NCBI GenBank assembly: GCA_963738425.1
Contig: CAVTWT010000038.1
Location: 33,195-97,194, forward strand
DNA: 64,000 nucleotides
Direction of reading: 5' to 3'
Source of the DNA: CADEEN01 sp963738425
GTDB taxonomy: Bacteria > Pseudomonadota > Gammaproteobacteria > Burkholderiales > Burkholderiaceae_C
Of the stretch, positions 16,348-24,180 are shown one piece after another. The notes below the pieces were generated by a model that made no database searches, was not told the DNA's origin, and saw only the letters and a program-made list of their open reading frames with translations. The translations under genes were made by a program, and so were the position numbers. The stretch's first letter is position 1, and each line of letters starts with the position of its first letter.

Positions 16348-16710
16348 CTATTGCTGCGGGCCGATGAAGCAGGCCTTGCGGACTTTGGCCTGCAGATCGC
16401 GGTAGCGGGCAATCTGCGGCTTGACCGTTTCATTGTCGCGCAACTGGCCACCGCGCTCACCGCCGATGCTGACGGCGTTGACGATCGTGGTCATGCTGAC
16501 GTAGTCGGCGAACTTGACTTCGCCGGCCAGCCGGTCGAGCGCGCACGAGCACTTGTTGATCATCTCGTAGTGCGGCCCCGGGTTGTTGCGCACGCATTCC
16601 TGCACGTAGAGCACGCGGTCTACGGTGGGGAAGTCGTTGGCCTGCGAGAGCGTCGAGGCGAGCAGCAGGGCGCAGCAGGTGAGGGCGGGTTGCAATCGAA
16701 TCATGGTCAT
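16348..16710 (-). CDS. Small secreted protein with conserved-looking cysteines, unknown function
   Basis: A 120-residue protein with a signal peptide (MTMIRLQPALTCCALLLAST, cleavage near SQA). The mature part has cysteines in YVQECVRNN, NKCSCALDR and VRKACFIG, probably two disulfides, and predicted helices (FADYVSMTTIVNAVS, IARYRDLQAKV). It is placed inside the xox operon, separated from the upstream gene by the interspersed repeat and from soxYZ-2 by 30 bases. No known domain is recognised; a role in the periplasmic alcohol-oxidation system is inferred only from position. Confidence 0.75.
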   Translation of the reverse strand: MTMIRLQPALTCCALLLASTLSQANDFPTVDRVLYVQECVRNNPGPHYEMINKCSCALDRLAGEVKFADYVSMTTIVNAVSIGGERGGQLRDNETVKPQIARYRDLQAKVRKACFIGPQQ

Positions 16711-16729
16711 GTCATGTCACTTCAGTGCG

Positions 16730-16814
16730 TCCAAGCGAACGCCGCGGATCGGGCTCTGCCCGGCCGCTGGCGTTGCCCCCTGGAGGGGGAGGCGGCGAAG
16801 CCGCTTCGGGGGTG
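16730..16814 (-). repeat. Interspersed GC-rich palindromic repeat, copy 2
   Basis: Same element as at 4326-4413 but on the opposite strand, with the core TGGAGGGGGAGGCGGCGAAG (CCTCC-type variant of the central palindrome). It sits between the unknown 223-residue protein gene and the small Cys protein gene, in the middle of an otherwise tightly packed operon. It could serve as a transcript processing or attenuation point. Confidence 0.85.
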
Positions 16815-16816
16815 TT

Positions 16817-17488
16817 TCATTTCGCGGTCGGCGCCTGGCGTTCCAGCGCCATCTCTTCGGCCAGCAGCGGCGGGGTGCCGGCCGCGGCCGCATCGACCTG
16901 GGTGCGGATGCTGAGCACACCGCCGGGCACGGCGTCGGACAGCGTGAAGACATAGCGCTTGTTGACCAAGTGCTCGAAGCGCGCACGCAGCGGGTCGTCG
17001 GCATAAGGCGTGATGGTGATCTGCCTGGCGGCGACATTGCGCCCCTGGTACGGCAGCGAGACCTCGGTGAGGGTTGCGGCGTCGGCGACGGCCATGCGGA
17101 TGCGCTTGCGGAAGTAGTTGGCCTTGCCCTTGGTCAGGCGCTCCATTTCGCGGATGTCGCGCTCGAGGAAGTAGAGGATCACCGGGTTGCCTTGCGCGGC
17201 TTCGATCTCAGGCAATGCCAAGCGGCGCGGACCGCTCAGGAACTCGGACGCAGCCGCACAGCACTTGCCGTCGGGTTGTGCGGACAGCGCGATCGTCGCG
17301 GTGTCGTCGAAGCCGGGCTCCATGCTGCCGCTCTTGCGAAAGCGGTAGTGCAGCGTCGTTGACGGCTTCAATGCGCCGAGGTGGTTGGTGACGAACAGTG
17401 CCTGCTCGGCGGCCGAGAACTCGGTGGCAGCGCCGGCAGGTGCGGCAGTCAAAGCGCAGGCGAGGGCAAGGACGAACAAGCGCATCAT
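16817..17488 (-). CDS. Exported protein of unknown function in the xox operon
   Basis: A 223-residue protein with a signal peptide (MMRLFVLALACALTAAPAGA). The mature part begins with TEFSAAEQALFVTNHLGAL and contains LHYRFRKSGSMEPGFDDTATI, a Cys pair in GKCCAAASEFLSG, and several beta-strand-like segments, ending EEMALERQAPTAK. The RFRKSGSxExGF motif recalls the DUF3108-type beta-barrel-like folds, but this is a weak resemblance. It starts five bases after the protease stop codon, so it is cotranscribed with it. No function assigned. Confidence 0.75.
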   Translation of the reverse strand: MMRLFVLALACALTAAPAGAATEFSAAEQALFVTNHLGALKPSTTLHYRFRKSGSMEPGFDDTATIALSAQPDGKCCAAASEFLSGPRRLALPEIEAAQGNPVILYFLERDIREMERLTKGKANYFRKRIRMAVADAATLTEVSLPYQGRNVAARQITITPYADDPLRARFEHLVNKRYVFTLSDAVPGGVLSIRTQVDAAAAGTPPLLAEEMALERQAPTAK

Positions 17489-17493
17489 GGTGC

Positions 17494-18477
17494 TCAGAGT
17501 TTGGCGGGAGGGCAGGGCGTTGCGCGGTGCGGCTGGACGGGGGCGGCGCTCTGCGGTGCGGCGGCGCGCAGCGCGTCGAGGCTGTTGCGAACCGCGGCGT
17601 GCGAAGGCGAGAGGTGCAGCGAACATTCGAGTGCGGTCAGCGCCTCGGCCGGGCGATCGAGCCGCGCCAGGGCCATGCCCAGCAAGTGCCAGGGTTCGGC
17701 ATCGTCGGCCACCGTTTGCAGCCACTCGCGCGCCAGCGCGGCCAGATCACCCCAGCGCGCTTCGCGCCTGAACACGGCCGCTTGCAGGAAACGCGGTTGC
17801 GCGTCTGCCGGCACTTGCCAAAAAGGCAGAGGCGCCAGCGACGGCGTAGAAGCAGCCGACGCCGAACCGCGCGCACTCTCGATCAACTGTTGCACCCACT
17901 CGACCGGCGCGGCGTAGTAGTGGGTTTCGCCGCCGCGCAGGCGAAAGGTGAGGATGCCGACGAGGCTGCCCGTCTGATCGAACAGCCCGCCGCCGCTGGC
18001 ACCGGAGGAAAACCAGTTGCTGCTCTGGATGACATGTCCACCGTCATGGCGGTGCAGCTCGACGACCTCGCCGTCGCTGCTCTGGATGCCCAGGCCGCCG
18101 GTGTAGCCGAGCGCCGACAGCATCTGGCCGATGGCAAGGCTGCCAGCCTGTCCGAGGCGCGCCACCGGCGCCACCAACCCAGGCACGGTGAGCAGGCAGA
18201 GGTCACGTTCGGCGTTGGCCACTTGGGCGCTGGCGGGCCAGCGCACGCCGCCGCGCAGCACGTGAATGGCCTTGGCGCCGCGCGTGACGTGGCAGTTGGT
18301 GATGACCTGGTCTTTGCTCACCGCCACGCCCGAGCCGATGGAGTAGCCGCCGCTGGCGCGTGGCGCTTCGATGCGCAGCACGCTGGCAGCCAAGCCGATC
18401 AGCTCCGCCCGTTCGAGCGCGGCATCGGCGGCGGGGCACAGCAGCAGGGCGGATGCCAGCAGCAACAAGGACTTCAT
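17494..18477 (-). CDS. Periplasmic trypsin-like serine protease with C-terminal TPR-like region
   Basis: A 327-residue exported protein with signal MKSLLLLASALLLCPAADA. The S1-type catalytic triad is visible: His in VITNCHVTRGA (about 62), Asp in AERDLCLLTVPG (about 91) and Ser in SSGASGGGLFD (about 163). No PDZ domain is present; instead residues about 230-310 form helical, TPR-like repeats (LREW-, PWHLLGMALARLDRPAEAL). Such a domain could recruit a client protein. It lies just after xoxJ (18 bases) in the xox operon, so processing or quality control of a dehydrogenase component is a reasonable inference. Confidence 0.87.
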   Translation of the reverse strand: MKSLLLLASALLLCPAADAALERAELIGLAASVLRIEAPRASGGYSIGSGVAVSKDQVITNCHVTRGAKAIHVLRGGVRWPASAQVANAERDLCLLTVPGLVAPVARLGQAGSLAIGQMLSALGYTGGLGIQSSDGEVVELHRHDGGHVIQSSNWFSSGASGGGLFDQTGSLVGILTFRLRGGETHYYAAPVEWVQQLIESARGSASAASTPSLAPLPFWQVPADAQPRFLQAAVFRREARWGDLAALAREWLQTVADDAEPWHLLGMALARLDRPAEALTALECSLHLSPSHAAVRNSLDALRAAAPQSAAPVQPHRATPCPPAKL

Positions 18478-18495
18478 CGCTGCAGACGGTCGTCG

Positions 18496-19359
18496 TCAGC
18501 GCGCTGGCGCGGAAAATGATTCGTCGACCAAGGGCACGCCAAACTCTTCGAGGATTGCGCGGATGTCGGCCTGCTTCGACTCGAGCAGCGTTTCGACCTG
18601 CTGCTTCCATTCGCGTTCACCGTAGCGCACCCCCATGGCCATCTGATAGTCGAAACGCACGCCGGGTTCCGACTTCATCGGCACGACGGCCAGCGCCGGC
18701 GTCTTGACGCGCTTGGCGAAGAAGCCCGCGATCGGGCCCCAGACGATGGCCACGTCGAGCTTGCCAGCGGCAAGGTCTCTTTCGATGATGTCGCCCGGGT
18801 ACTGTTCCGGATCGGCGTTCATTGTCTTGTAGGGCACGCCGCTTTCTACCAAGCCGTGCTTGGTCAGCCACTCCGACGCGGGCGAGCGGTCGTAGATGCC
18901 GATGCGCAGCTTGCTCAAGCGCTCCTTGCCGAGCGCGAGGAACTCGGCACTCGATTTGACGTCGTCGAGGCCCTTGCCCTTCGGGAACACGAGCGCGTAC
19001 GTCGAGCGGTAGTAGGCCTTGGTGCCCGACACCTGGTCGAAACCGACCGGCACGCTCATGACGATGTCGCAGGGGTAGTCTGCTCCGGGCAGCTTGTAGC
19101 GCAGCGTGTTGCGGATGAAGGCCAGGCGCTGCGGGAACGAGTAGTACGTCACCGGCAGGCCGAGCGCCTTGCCGAAGACCTCGGCAATGCGGTTTTCGAT
19201 GCCTTCGCCCTTGGTATTGGAAAAGGGCAGGTTGTTCGGGTCCTGGCAGACGCGCAGGGCCTTGCGTTCCGGCGCCTTGTCCTGCGCTGCGGCCGGCAGT
19301 GCGGCGGCGCACAACAGCAGCGCCATCATCCCTGCGAGGGCCGTGCAGCGTGCCGTCAT
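18496..19359 (-). CDS. xoxJ: XoxJ/MxaJ-like periplasmic binding protein
   Basis: Periplasmic protein of the solute-binding fold (287 residues) linked to methanol dehydrogenases and thought to help activate XoxF or MxaF. Signal peptide MTARCTALAGMMALLLCAAA; mature start near AQDKAPE. Family signatures are LRVCQDPNNLPFSNTKGEGIENR (about 35-57), PCDIVMSVPVGFD (about 100-112), and DVAIVWGPIAGFFA (about 205-218). The start codon overlaps the xoxG stop (ATGA), so the two are translationally coupled. It is the third gene of the xoxFGJ core. Confidence 0.93.
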   Translation of the reverse strand: MTARCTALAGMMALLLCAAALPAAAQDKAPERKALRVCQDPNNLPFSNTKGEGIENRIAEVFGKALGLPVTYYSFPQRLAFIRNTLRYKLPGADYPCDIVMSVPVGFDQVSGTKAYYRSTYALVFPKGKGLDDVKSSAEFLALGKERLSKLRIGIYDRSPASEWLTKHGLVESGVPYKTMNADPEQYPGDIIERDLAAGKLDVAIVWGPIAGFFAKRVKTPALAVVPMKSEPGVRFDYQMAMGVRYGEREWKQQVETLLESKQADIRAILEEFGVPLVDESFSAPAR

Positions 19360-19751
19360 GGCATGGGCTCGACCTTGGCGCGGGTGATCGCACCGTCGGA
19401 TCGGCCCTTCAGGTAAGCGTAGAGCTGGTTCATGTTTTCCATGACCTGCGGGCTGGTACCGAAGCTCTGCATGCCTTTCTCGAGGCGGCCATCGCGCACG
19501 GTCTTGACGAATTCTTCCTTCGTCAGCGTTTTCAGACTGGCGACCAGCGACGGGCCGACCATGCCTTCCTGGTTGGCGCCGTGGCAACGGTCACAGGCCG
19601 CGGCTCGCCAGGCCCGAAAGCCCTTCATCGTTTCGGCATCGACCTTGTAGCCATCGACGACGGTGTAGAGCTTCGACGCCGCCGGCGCCGTTTGCGCCAT
19701 CGCCGCGCTCGCGGCAAGGGCAGTGAGGAGGATCAGGCTCTTTCGAAACAT
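19356..19751 (-). CDS. xoxG: XoxG-like c-type cytochrome, electron acceptor of XoxF
   Basis: Mono-heme periplasmic cytochrome of 131 residues that would take electrons from the lanthanide methanol dehydrogenase. It has a signal peptide (MFRKSLILLTALAASAAMAQ) and one heme site CDRCH at 53-57. The axial Met candidate is in LEKGMQSFG (about 95-103), followed by the C-terminal MNQLYAYLKGRSD helix. It is positioned between xoxF and xoxJ; a likely intrinsic terminator in the 95-base gap after xoxF may lower its expression relative to the dehydrogenase. Confidence 0.92.
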   Translation of the reverse strand: MFRKSLILLTALAASAAMAQTAPAASKLYTVVDGYKVDAETMKGFRAWRAAACDRCHGANQEGMVGPSLVASLKTLTKEEFVKTVRDGRLEKGMQSFGTSPQVMENMNQLYAYLKGRSDGAITRAKVEPMP

Positions 19752-19765
19752 GCGTTGACATCCAT

Positions 19766-19807
19766 CAAAAATGAAAAGGGGAACGGTGCCGTGTGGCAAC
19801 GCTCCCC
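19766..19807 (-). terminator. Likely intrinsic attenuator after xoxF
   Basis: On the minus strand a stem of eight pairs (GGGGAGCG with CGTTCCCC, one G-U) encloses a smaller TGCC/GGCA hairpin and is followed by TTTTCATTTTT. It lies between the xoxF stop and the xoxG start, so it probably ends a fraction of transcripts and favours xoxF over the downstream genes. Confidence 0.65.
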
Positions 19808-19846
19808 CTCCGGTTCAGGCTGACAGGGTGTTCTGCCGCCAGCCCA

Positions 19847-21668
19847 TCAGTTGGGCAATGCGAACATGGTCAGCGAGCCGCCCAGTTCGGTGTACTGATT
19901 CAGTTCACGGTAACCGCCCACGGCGCCCAGGCCGTCGGTGTCCTTCTCGAGGCCTGCTGCCATGCCGATGCCGGCCCAGCCGCCGATGCCCGAGAACACG
20001 CCGAGGTACTGCTTGCCCTTGTGCTCGTACGTGAACACGTTGCCGATGATGCCCGACGGCGTCTTGAACTTGAACAGTTCCTTGTTGATGTTCTTCGCAT
20101 CGACGCACTTCAGGTAGCCCTCGAGCGTGCCGTAGCAGGACAGGCCGCCCGCGGTGTTGAGCGAGCCGCTCCACACCGAGAACTTCTCAGCCTTGCTCTG
20201 CACGATCTTGCCGGTGCCGGCGTTCCAGGTGATGTAGTTGCCCATGCCGCCATGGCTTCCCGGAGCCGGGAACATCGACAGCGTGGCGCCCACATACGGC
20301 TGGCCCGCGGTGTACTCGACCTTGAACGGCTCGTAGTCCATGCAGACATGGTTCGTCGGCACGTAGAAGAGCTTGGTGTTCGGGTCGAACGACGCCGGTT
20401 GCTGGTCCTTCGTGCCCAACGCCGCCGGGCAGATGCCCTTGGTGTTGACGTCAGGACCGTTCTTGGCCGTCGAGTACTTGGCCACCACTTGCGGCCGTCC
20501 GGTCTTCATGTCCACGTGTGTGGCCCAGTTGACCTTCGGGTCGAACTTCTCGGCGACGAGCAGCGCGCCGCTGACGCGGTCGAGCGTGTAGCCGAAGCCG
20601 TTGCGGTCGAAGTGCACCAGCGCCTTGGTCGGCTTGCCCTTGACGTCGATGTCGGCCAGGATCATCTCGTTGATGCCGTCGAAGTCCCACTCGTCGTACG
20701 GCGTCATCTGATAGACCCACTTCGCCACGCCGGTATCGACATCACGCGCGAAGATCGTCATCGACCACTTGTTGTCGCCGGGCCGCTGCGCCGGGTTCCA
20801 GGTGCTGGGGTTGCCGGTGCCGTAGTACATCAGGTTCAGCGCCTTGTCGTAGCTGTACCAGCCCCAGGTCGTGCCGCCGCCGATCTTCCACTGATCGCCC
20901 TTCCAGGTCTTCAGCGAGGAGTCTGCGCCCACCGGTGCCATCTTGCCGTCGGTCCAGGTCATGGTCTTGGCCGGGTCGATCAGCATTTCGGCGTCGGGGC
21001 CGACGCTGTAGCCCTTCCAGGCCGGCTTGCCGTCGGACAGGTTGTACGCCGCGATGAAGCCGCGCACGCCCCACTCGCCACCGGAGATGCCGGTGATGAC
21101 CTTGTCCTTGAAGATGTGCGGTGCGTTGGTATTGACGGCGCCGAGCTTCGGGTCGCCGTTCTTGGTGCTACCAGACCACCTTGCCGGTCTTGGCGTCCAG
21201 CGCGACGAGCATGCTGTCGGCCTGTTGCAGCACGACCTTGCCCTCGGCATAAGCCAGGCCGCGGTTGACCGTGTCGCAGCACATCTGCGGGATCACCGCC
21301 GGGTCCTGCTTCGGCTCGTACTTCCACAGGATCTTCTGCGTGTCGAGGTCGATCGCGAAGACCTTGTTCGGGAACGGTGAGTGCAGGTACATCTTGCCGT
21401 CGATCACCAGCGGCGAGCCTTCGTGGCCGCGCAGCACGCCGGTGGAGAAGGTCCACGCGACCTGCATCTTGCCGACGTTGCCGGTGTTGATCTGCTTCAA
21501 CTTGCTGTAGCGCTGGTTGAACATGTCGCCAGCCTGCATCGCCCAGTTCTTCGAGTTGGCGATGTTCTTCTCGACGTCGGCATTGGCCCCGGCCAATGTC
21601 GGCAGCGCGAGCAGCGCCACGCCCACACACGACCACACGGGTCGTTTCGCTTGCCCAGAAATACGCAT
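19847..21668 (-). CDS. xoxF: XoxF, lanthanide-type PQQ-dependent methanol dehydrogenase, one-base frameshift
   Basis: Periplasmic quinoprotein that oxidises methanol to formaldehyde or formate using PQQ and a metal. The signal peptide ends near ANA (about 30); the vicinal disulfide CC is at 130-131 (QMCCDTVNRG). The metal site reads DEWDFDGINEM: the Asp two residues after the catalytic Asp (D328, D330) is the XoxF signature for lanthanides, where MxaF has Ala. Propeller Trp-docking repeats continue to the C terminus. The frame is broken after GKVVW (residue 166); removing one base at 21170 (TGGTAGCACC) restores 606 residues. The start follows AAGGAGACATCG. It heads the leftward xox operon. 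Confidence 0.95.
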
Positions 21669-22175
21669 CGATGTCTCCTTGCTGTGAGTGACCTGAGCCC
21701 GGACGCAGGCAGGGTTGGAAAGCAACCGCCCTGACGTCCGCCAAAACTCGGCGCGTACCAAACCGCAAGTTCTGCGCCTGCTTTATTTGCCTCGACGTGT
21801 CCCGCACGCGGTTGGGTTGCGGCGCGGCAGCGTCGATGCGGCGAAGTCCGGTCTGCATCGCGGGGAAACCCTAGGCGAAGCTTTGGCAACAAGCCATCGT
21901 GGAGCATTGAGAGCCGCACTTGGCGCTAACGTGCATAGGGAAACTTCGCGTATGCGCGCCCACTTTGGCGAGCGGCGCCGCAGCCTGAAAAACGTCCACG
22001 GACAAGGTGCACCGAAACTGATGCAGCAACGGCGAGACACAGTGTTTCATTGGCGAACGGCGCTGTGTTGCAGCGCTGCGCACACGGCTCCCGCAGGCCA
22101 GCGGCTTGGCTCTTGCTTGCCGCGTAGCGTGCCAATATGGCGGCACGCTGGGGTGGTCGTGAGCGAGGGTGCCGC
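21669..22175. promoter_or_regulatory. Divergent 507-base region between xoxF and moxR
   Basis: This gap carries the promoters of the leftward xox operon and the rightward moxR-mxa genes. It is less GC-rich near its centre. The xoxF ribosome site (AAGGAGACATCG before ATG) is clear. Short open frames in it show no codon structure or family resemblance. No sigma boxes, riboswitch or operator could be identified with confidence, though a MoxX-like regulator site is expected here. Confidence 0.5.
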
Positions 22176-23198
22176 ATGAAGAGAGACGACGAGGTGTTGG
22201 CCGATTGGCGCGGTCGCGCTTTGGCGCTCGAAGCCGAGGTGGCGCGGGCGGTGATCGGCCAGGCGCGCGCGATCCGCCTCATCAACACCGCTGTGTTTTC
22301 GCGTGGCCATGTGCTGCTGCAAGGCGATGTCGGCGTCGGCAAGACGACGCTGCTGCGGGCCTTTGCGCAGGTGCTCGGCGGCGCCTTCGCGCGCGCCGAA
22401 GGCACGGTCGATCTGATGCCGGCGGACCTCGTCTACTACACCTACATCAGCGCCGATGGCCGGCCGGCGGTGGAGGCCGGGCCGCTGATTCGCCACGGCG
22501 AGGATCTGGCGATCTTCTTCTTCAACGAGATCAACCGCGCGCGGCCGCAGGTCCACGCGCTGCTGCTGCGCGCGATGGCCGAGCGCAGCGTCTGGGCCTT
22601 CAACCGCGAGGTCAGTCTGCCGCACCTGCTGGTCTTTGCCGACCGCAACCGCGTCGAGCGCGAGGAGACCTTCGAAATTTCATCGGCGGCGCGCGACCGC
22701 TTCATGATGGAGGTGACGATCGACGCGCCGGCCAGCGACGACGAGCGCCTGCAGCTCGTCTTCGATGCCCGCTTCCACGACACCGAACGCCTGATCGGCG
22801 GCCTGGCGTCGGCGATGGTGGCTCACACCGAACTCAACGCGGTGGCTGAAGCGATCCAGCGCAGCGTTCAGGCGAGCGACGCGCTGCAACGCTACGCGCT
22901 GGCCTTGTGGCGCGCCACCGCCGAGCCGGCCGCGCTGGGCGTGCAGATGCCCGACGTCGACACCCGCACGCTGATGCTCGCCGGCGCGAGCCCTCGTGGC
23001 ATGAGCCTGATGCTGCGCGCCGCGCGCACGGCGGCCTGGCTGGCCGGCCGCGGCCACGTCACACCCGAGGACGTGCAGGCGGTGTTCGTCGAGACGATTG
23101 CCCACCGCCTGTGCTACCAGCCTGTGTATGAAATGCGCCGCCACGAGATCTCGCCGCTGCTGATGAGCGCCATCGTCGCCAAGGTGGCAGCGCCTTGA
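22176..23198 (+). CDS. mxaR: MoxR/MxaR-family AAA+ ATPase
   Basis: Cytoplasmic AAA+ chaperone-like ATPase (340 residues) that works with von Willebrand-factor proteins in assembling methanol dehydrogenase. Walker A is GDVGVGKT (50-57). The Walker B region reads LAIFFFNEINRARP (about 111-124), where most MoxR proteins have ADEINRAPP, so the metal-binding Asp is replaced by Asn. Sensor 1 is in LLVFADRNRVEREETF and a sensor-2-like arginine lies in GASPRGMSLMLRAAR. It is the first gene of mxaRSACKL but is separated from mxaS by an interspersed repeat. Confidence 0.9.
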   Translation: MKRDDEVLADWRGRALALEAEVARAVIGQARAIRLINTAVFSRGHVLLQGDVGVGKTTLLRAFAQVLGGAFARAEGTVDLMPADLVYYTYISADGRPAVEAGPLIRHGEDLAIFFFNEINRARPQVHALLLRAMAERSVWAFNREVSLPHLLVFADRNRVEREETFEISSAARDRFMMEVTIDAPASDDERLQLVFDARFHDTERLIGGLASAMVAHTELNAVAEAIQRSVQASDALQRYALALWRATAEPAALGVQMPDVDTRTLMLAGASPRGMSLMLRAARTAAWLAGRGHVTPEDVQAVFVETIAHRLCYQPVYEMRRHEISPLLMSAIVAKVAAP

Positions 23199-23200
23199 AT

Positions 23201-23289
23201 GGACCCACCCCCGAAGCGGCTGCGCCGCTTCCCCCTCAAGGGGGCCACGCCAGCGGCCGGGCGGAGCCCGTTCCGCGGCGTGCGCTGGG
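23201..23289 (+). repeat. Interspersed GC-rich palindromic repeat, copy 3
   Basis: Copy in the same orientation as that at 4326-4413: CCACCCCCG, AGCGGCTGCGCCGCTT, CCCCCTCAAGGGGG, CCACGCCAGCGGCCGGGCGG, then CGCGGCGTGCGC. It fills most of the gap between mxaR and mxaS. Confidence 0.85.
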
Positions 23290-23328
23290 CAGTACACGCT
23301 ATGCGGTGCGTCGTTTTGGCCACGTGCG

Positions 23329-24180
23329 ATGAACCTGCCGCCGGTCCCCGAATTGCACTACCGCTTGCCGACAGCGACGCGCGGCCATTTCCCCGGCCAC
23401 CACCGCAGCCGTCACGGCGGCAACGGCTTCGAGTTCCGCGGCCACGCCAACTTGCTTGATGCGCCTGACGCCCGCCGCATCGATGTCCATGCGAGCCTGC
23501 GCGACCCGTTCGGCCGCTGGATCGTGCGGCTGCACAACCAGCGCGTGTCGATTCCGGTGGCCGTGGTCGCTGACCTGTCGGCATCGATGGGCGGGGCTGG
23601 CAGCGTGCACAAGCAGGCTGTGCTTGCCGACTTCGTCGAGAGCCTGGCCTTGTCGGCTTGGCGCACCGGCGACAGCTTCGGTTTCGTCGGTTGCGATGTC
23701 GCCGTGCGGCGCGACCTGCTGCTGCCGCAAACCCGCGCCCGCGGCGCCGGCACAGCGCTGGCGGCGTCGCTGCGCGCCTTGACGCTCGCCGGCCGTTCCG
23801 CGCACGGCCTGCGCGAAGCGCATTGGCACCTGCCGCAACGGCGCGCGCTGGTGTTTCTGCTCTCGGACTTTCACCTGCCGCTGGCCGACGTGGCCGCGGT
23901 GTTGGCCAACCTGGCGCTTCACGACGTGCAGCCTGTCGTGCTCTGGCCGCCCGGCGAGTTCGACCTCGGTGCGCAACATGGCTTTGCCGACGTGGCCGAG
24001 CCCGAGAGCGGGCAGCGGCGCTGGCTGTGGTGGCGGCCGGCTTTGCGCCAGCGTTGGCAAGCGGCGGCGCAGGAGCGGCGTGCGGCCTTGGTCCAGCTGT
24101 TCCGTGCGCATCGCCTCTCGCCGCTGTTCATCGAAGGCGCGTTCGACGCCGACGCGGTGACTCGGCACTTCATGACATGA
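23329..24180 (+). CDS. mxaS: MxaS-like DUF58 protein
   Basis: Cytoplasmic DUF58/vWA-like protein of 283 residues, part of the MoxR-DUF58 pair that assists methanol dehydrogenase maturation. The DUF58 motif GHHRSRHGGNGFEFRGH (about 23-39) is followed by the MIDAS-like DLSAS at 82-86 and by LVFLLSDFHLP (about 180-190). The C terminus has SPLFIEGAFDADAV. Its stop overlaps the start of mxaA by one codon (ATGA), showing coupling with the following genes. Confidence 0.88.
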   Translation: MNLPPVPELHYRLPTATRGHFPGHHRSRHGGNGFEFRGHANLLDAPDARRIDVHASLRDPFGRWIVRLHNQRVSIPVAVVADLSASMGGAGSVHKQAVLADFVESLALSAWRTGDSFGFVGCDVAVRRDLLLPQTRARGAGTALAASLRALTLAGRSAHGLREAHWHLPQRRALVFLLSDFHLPLADVAAVLANLALHDVQPVVLWPPGEFDLGAQHGFADVAEPESGQRRWLWWRPALRQRWQAAAQERRAALVQLFRAHRLSPLFIEGAFDADAVTRHFMT

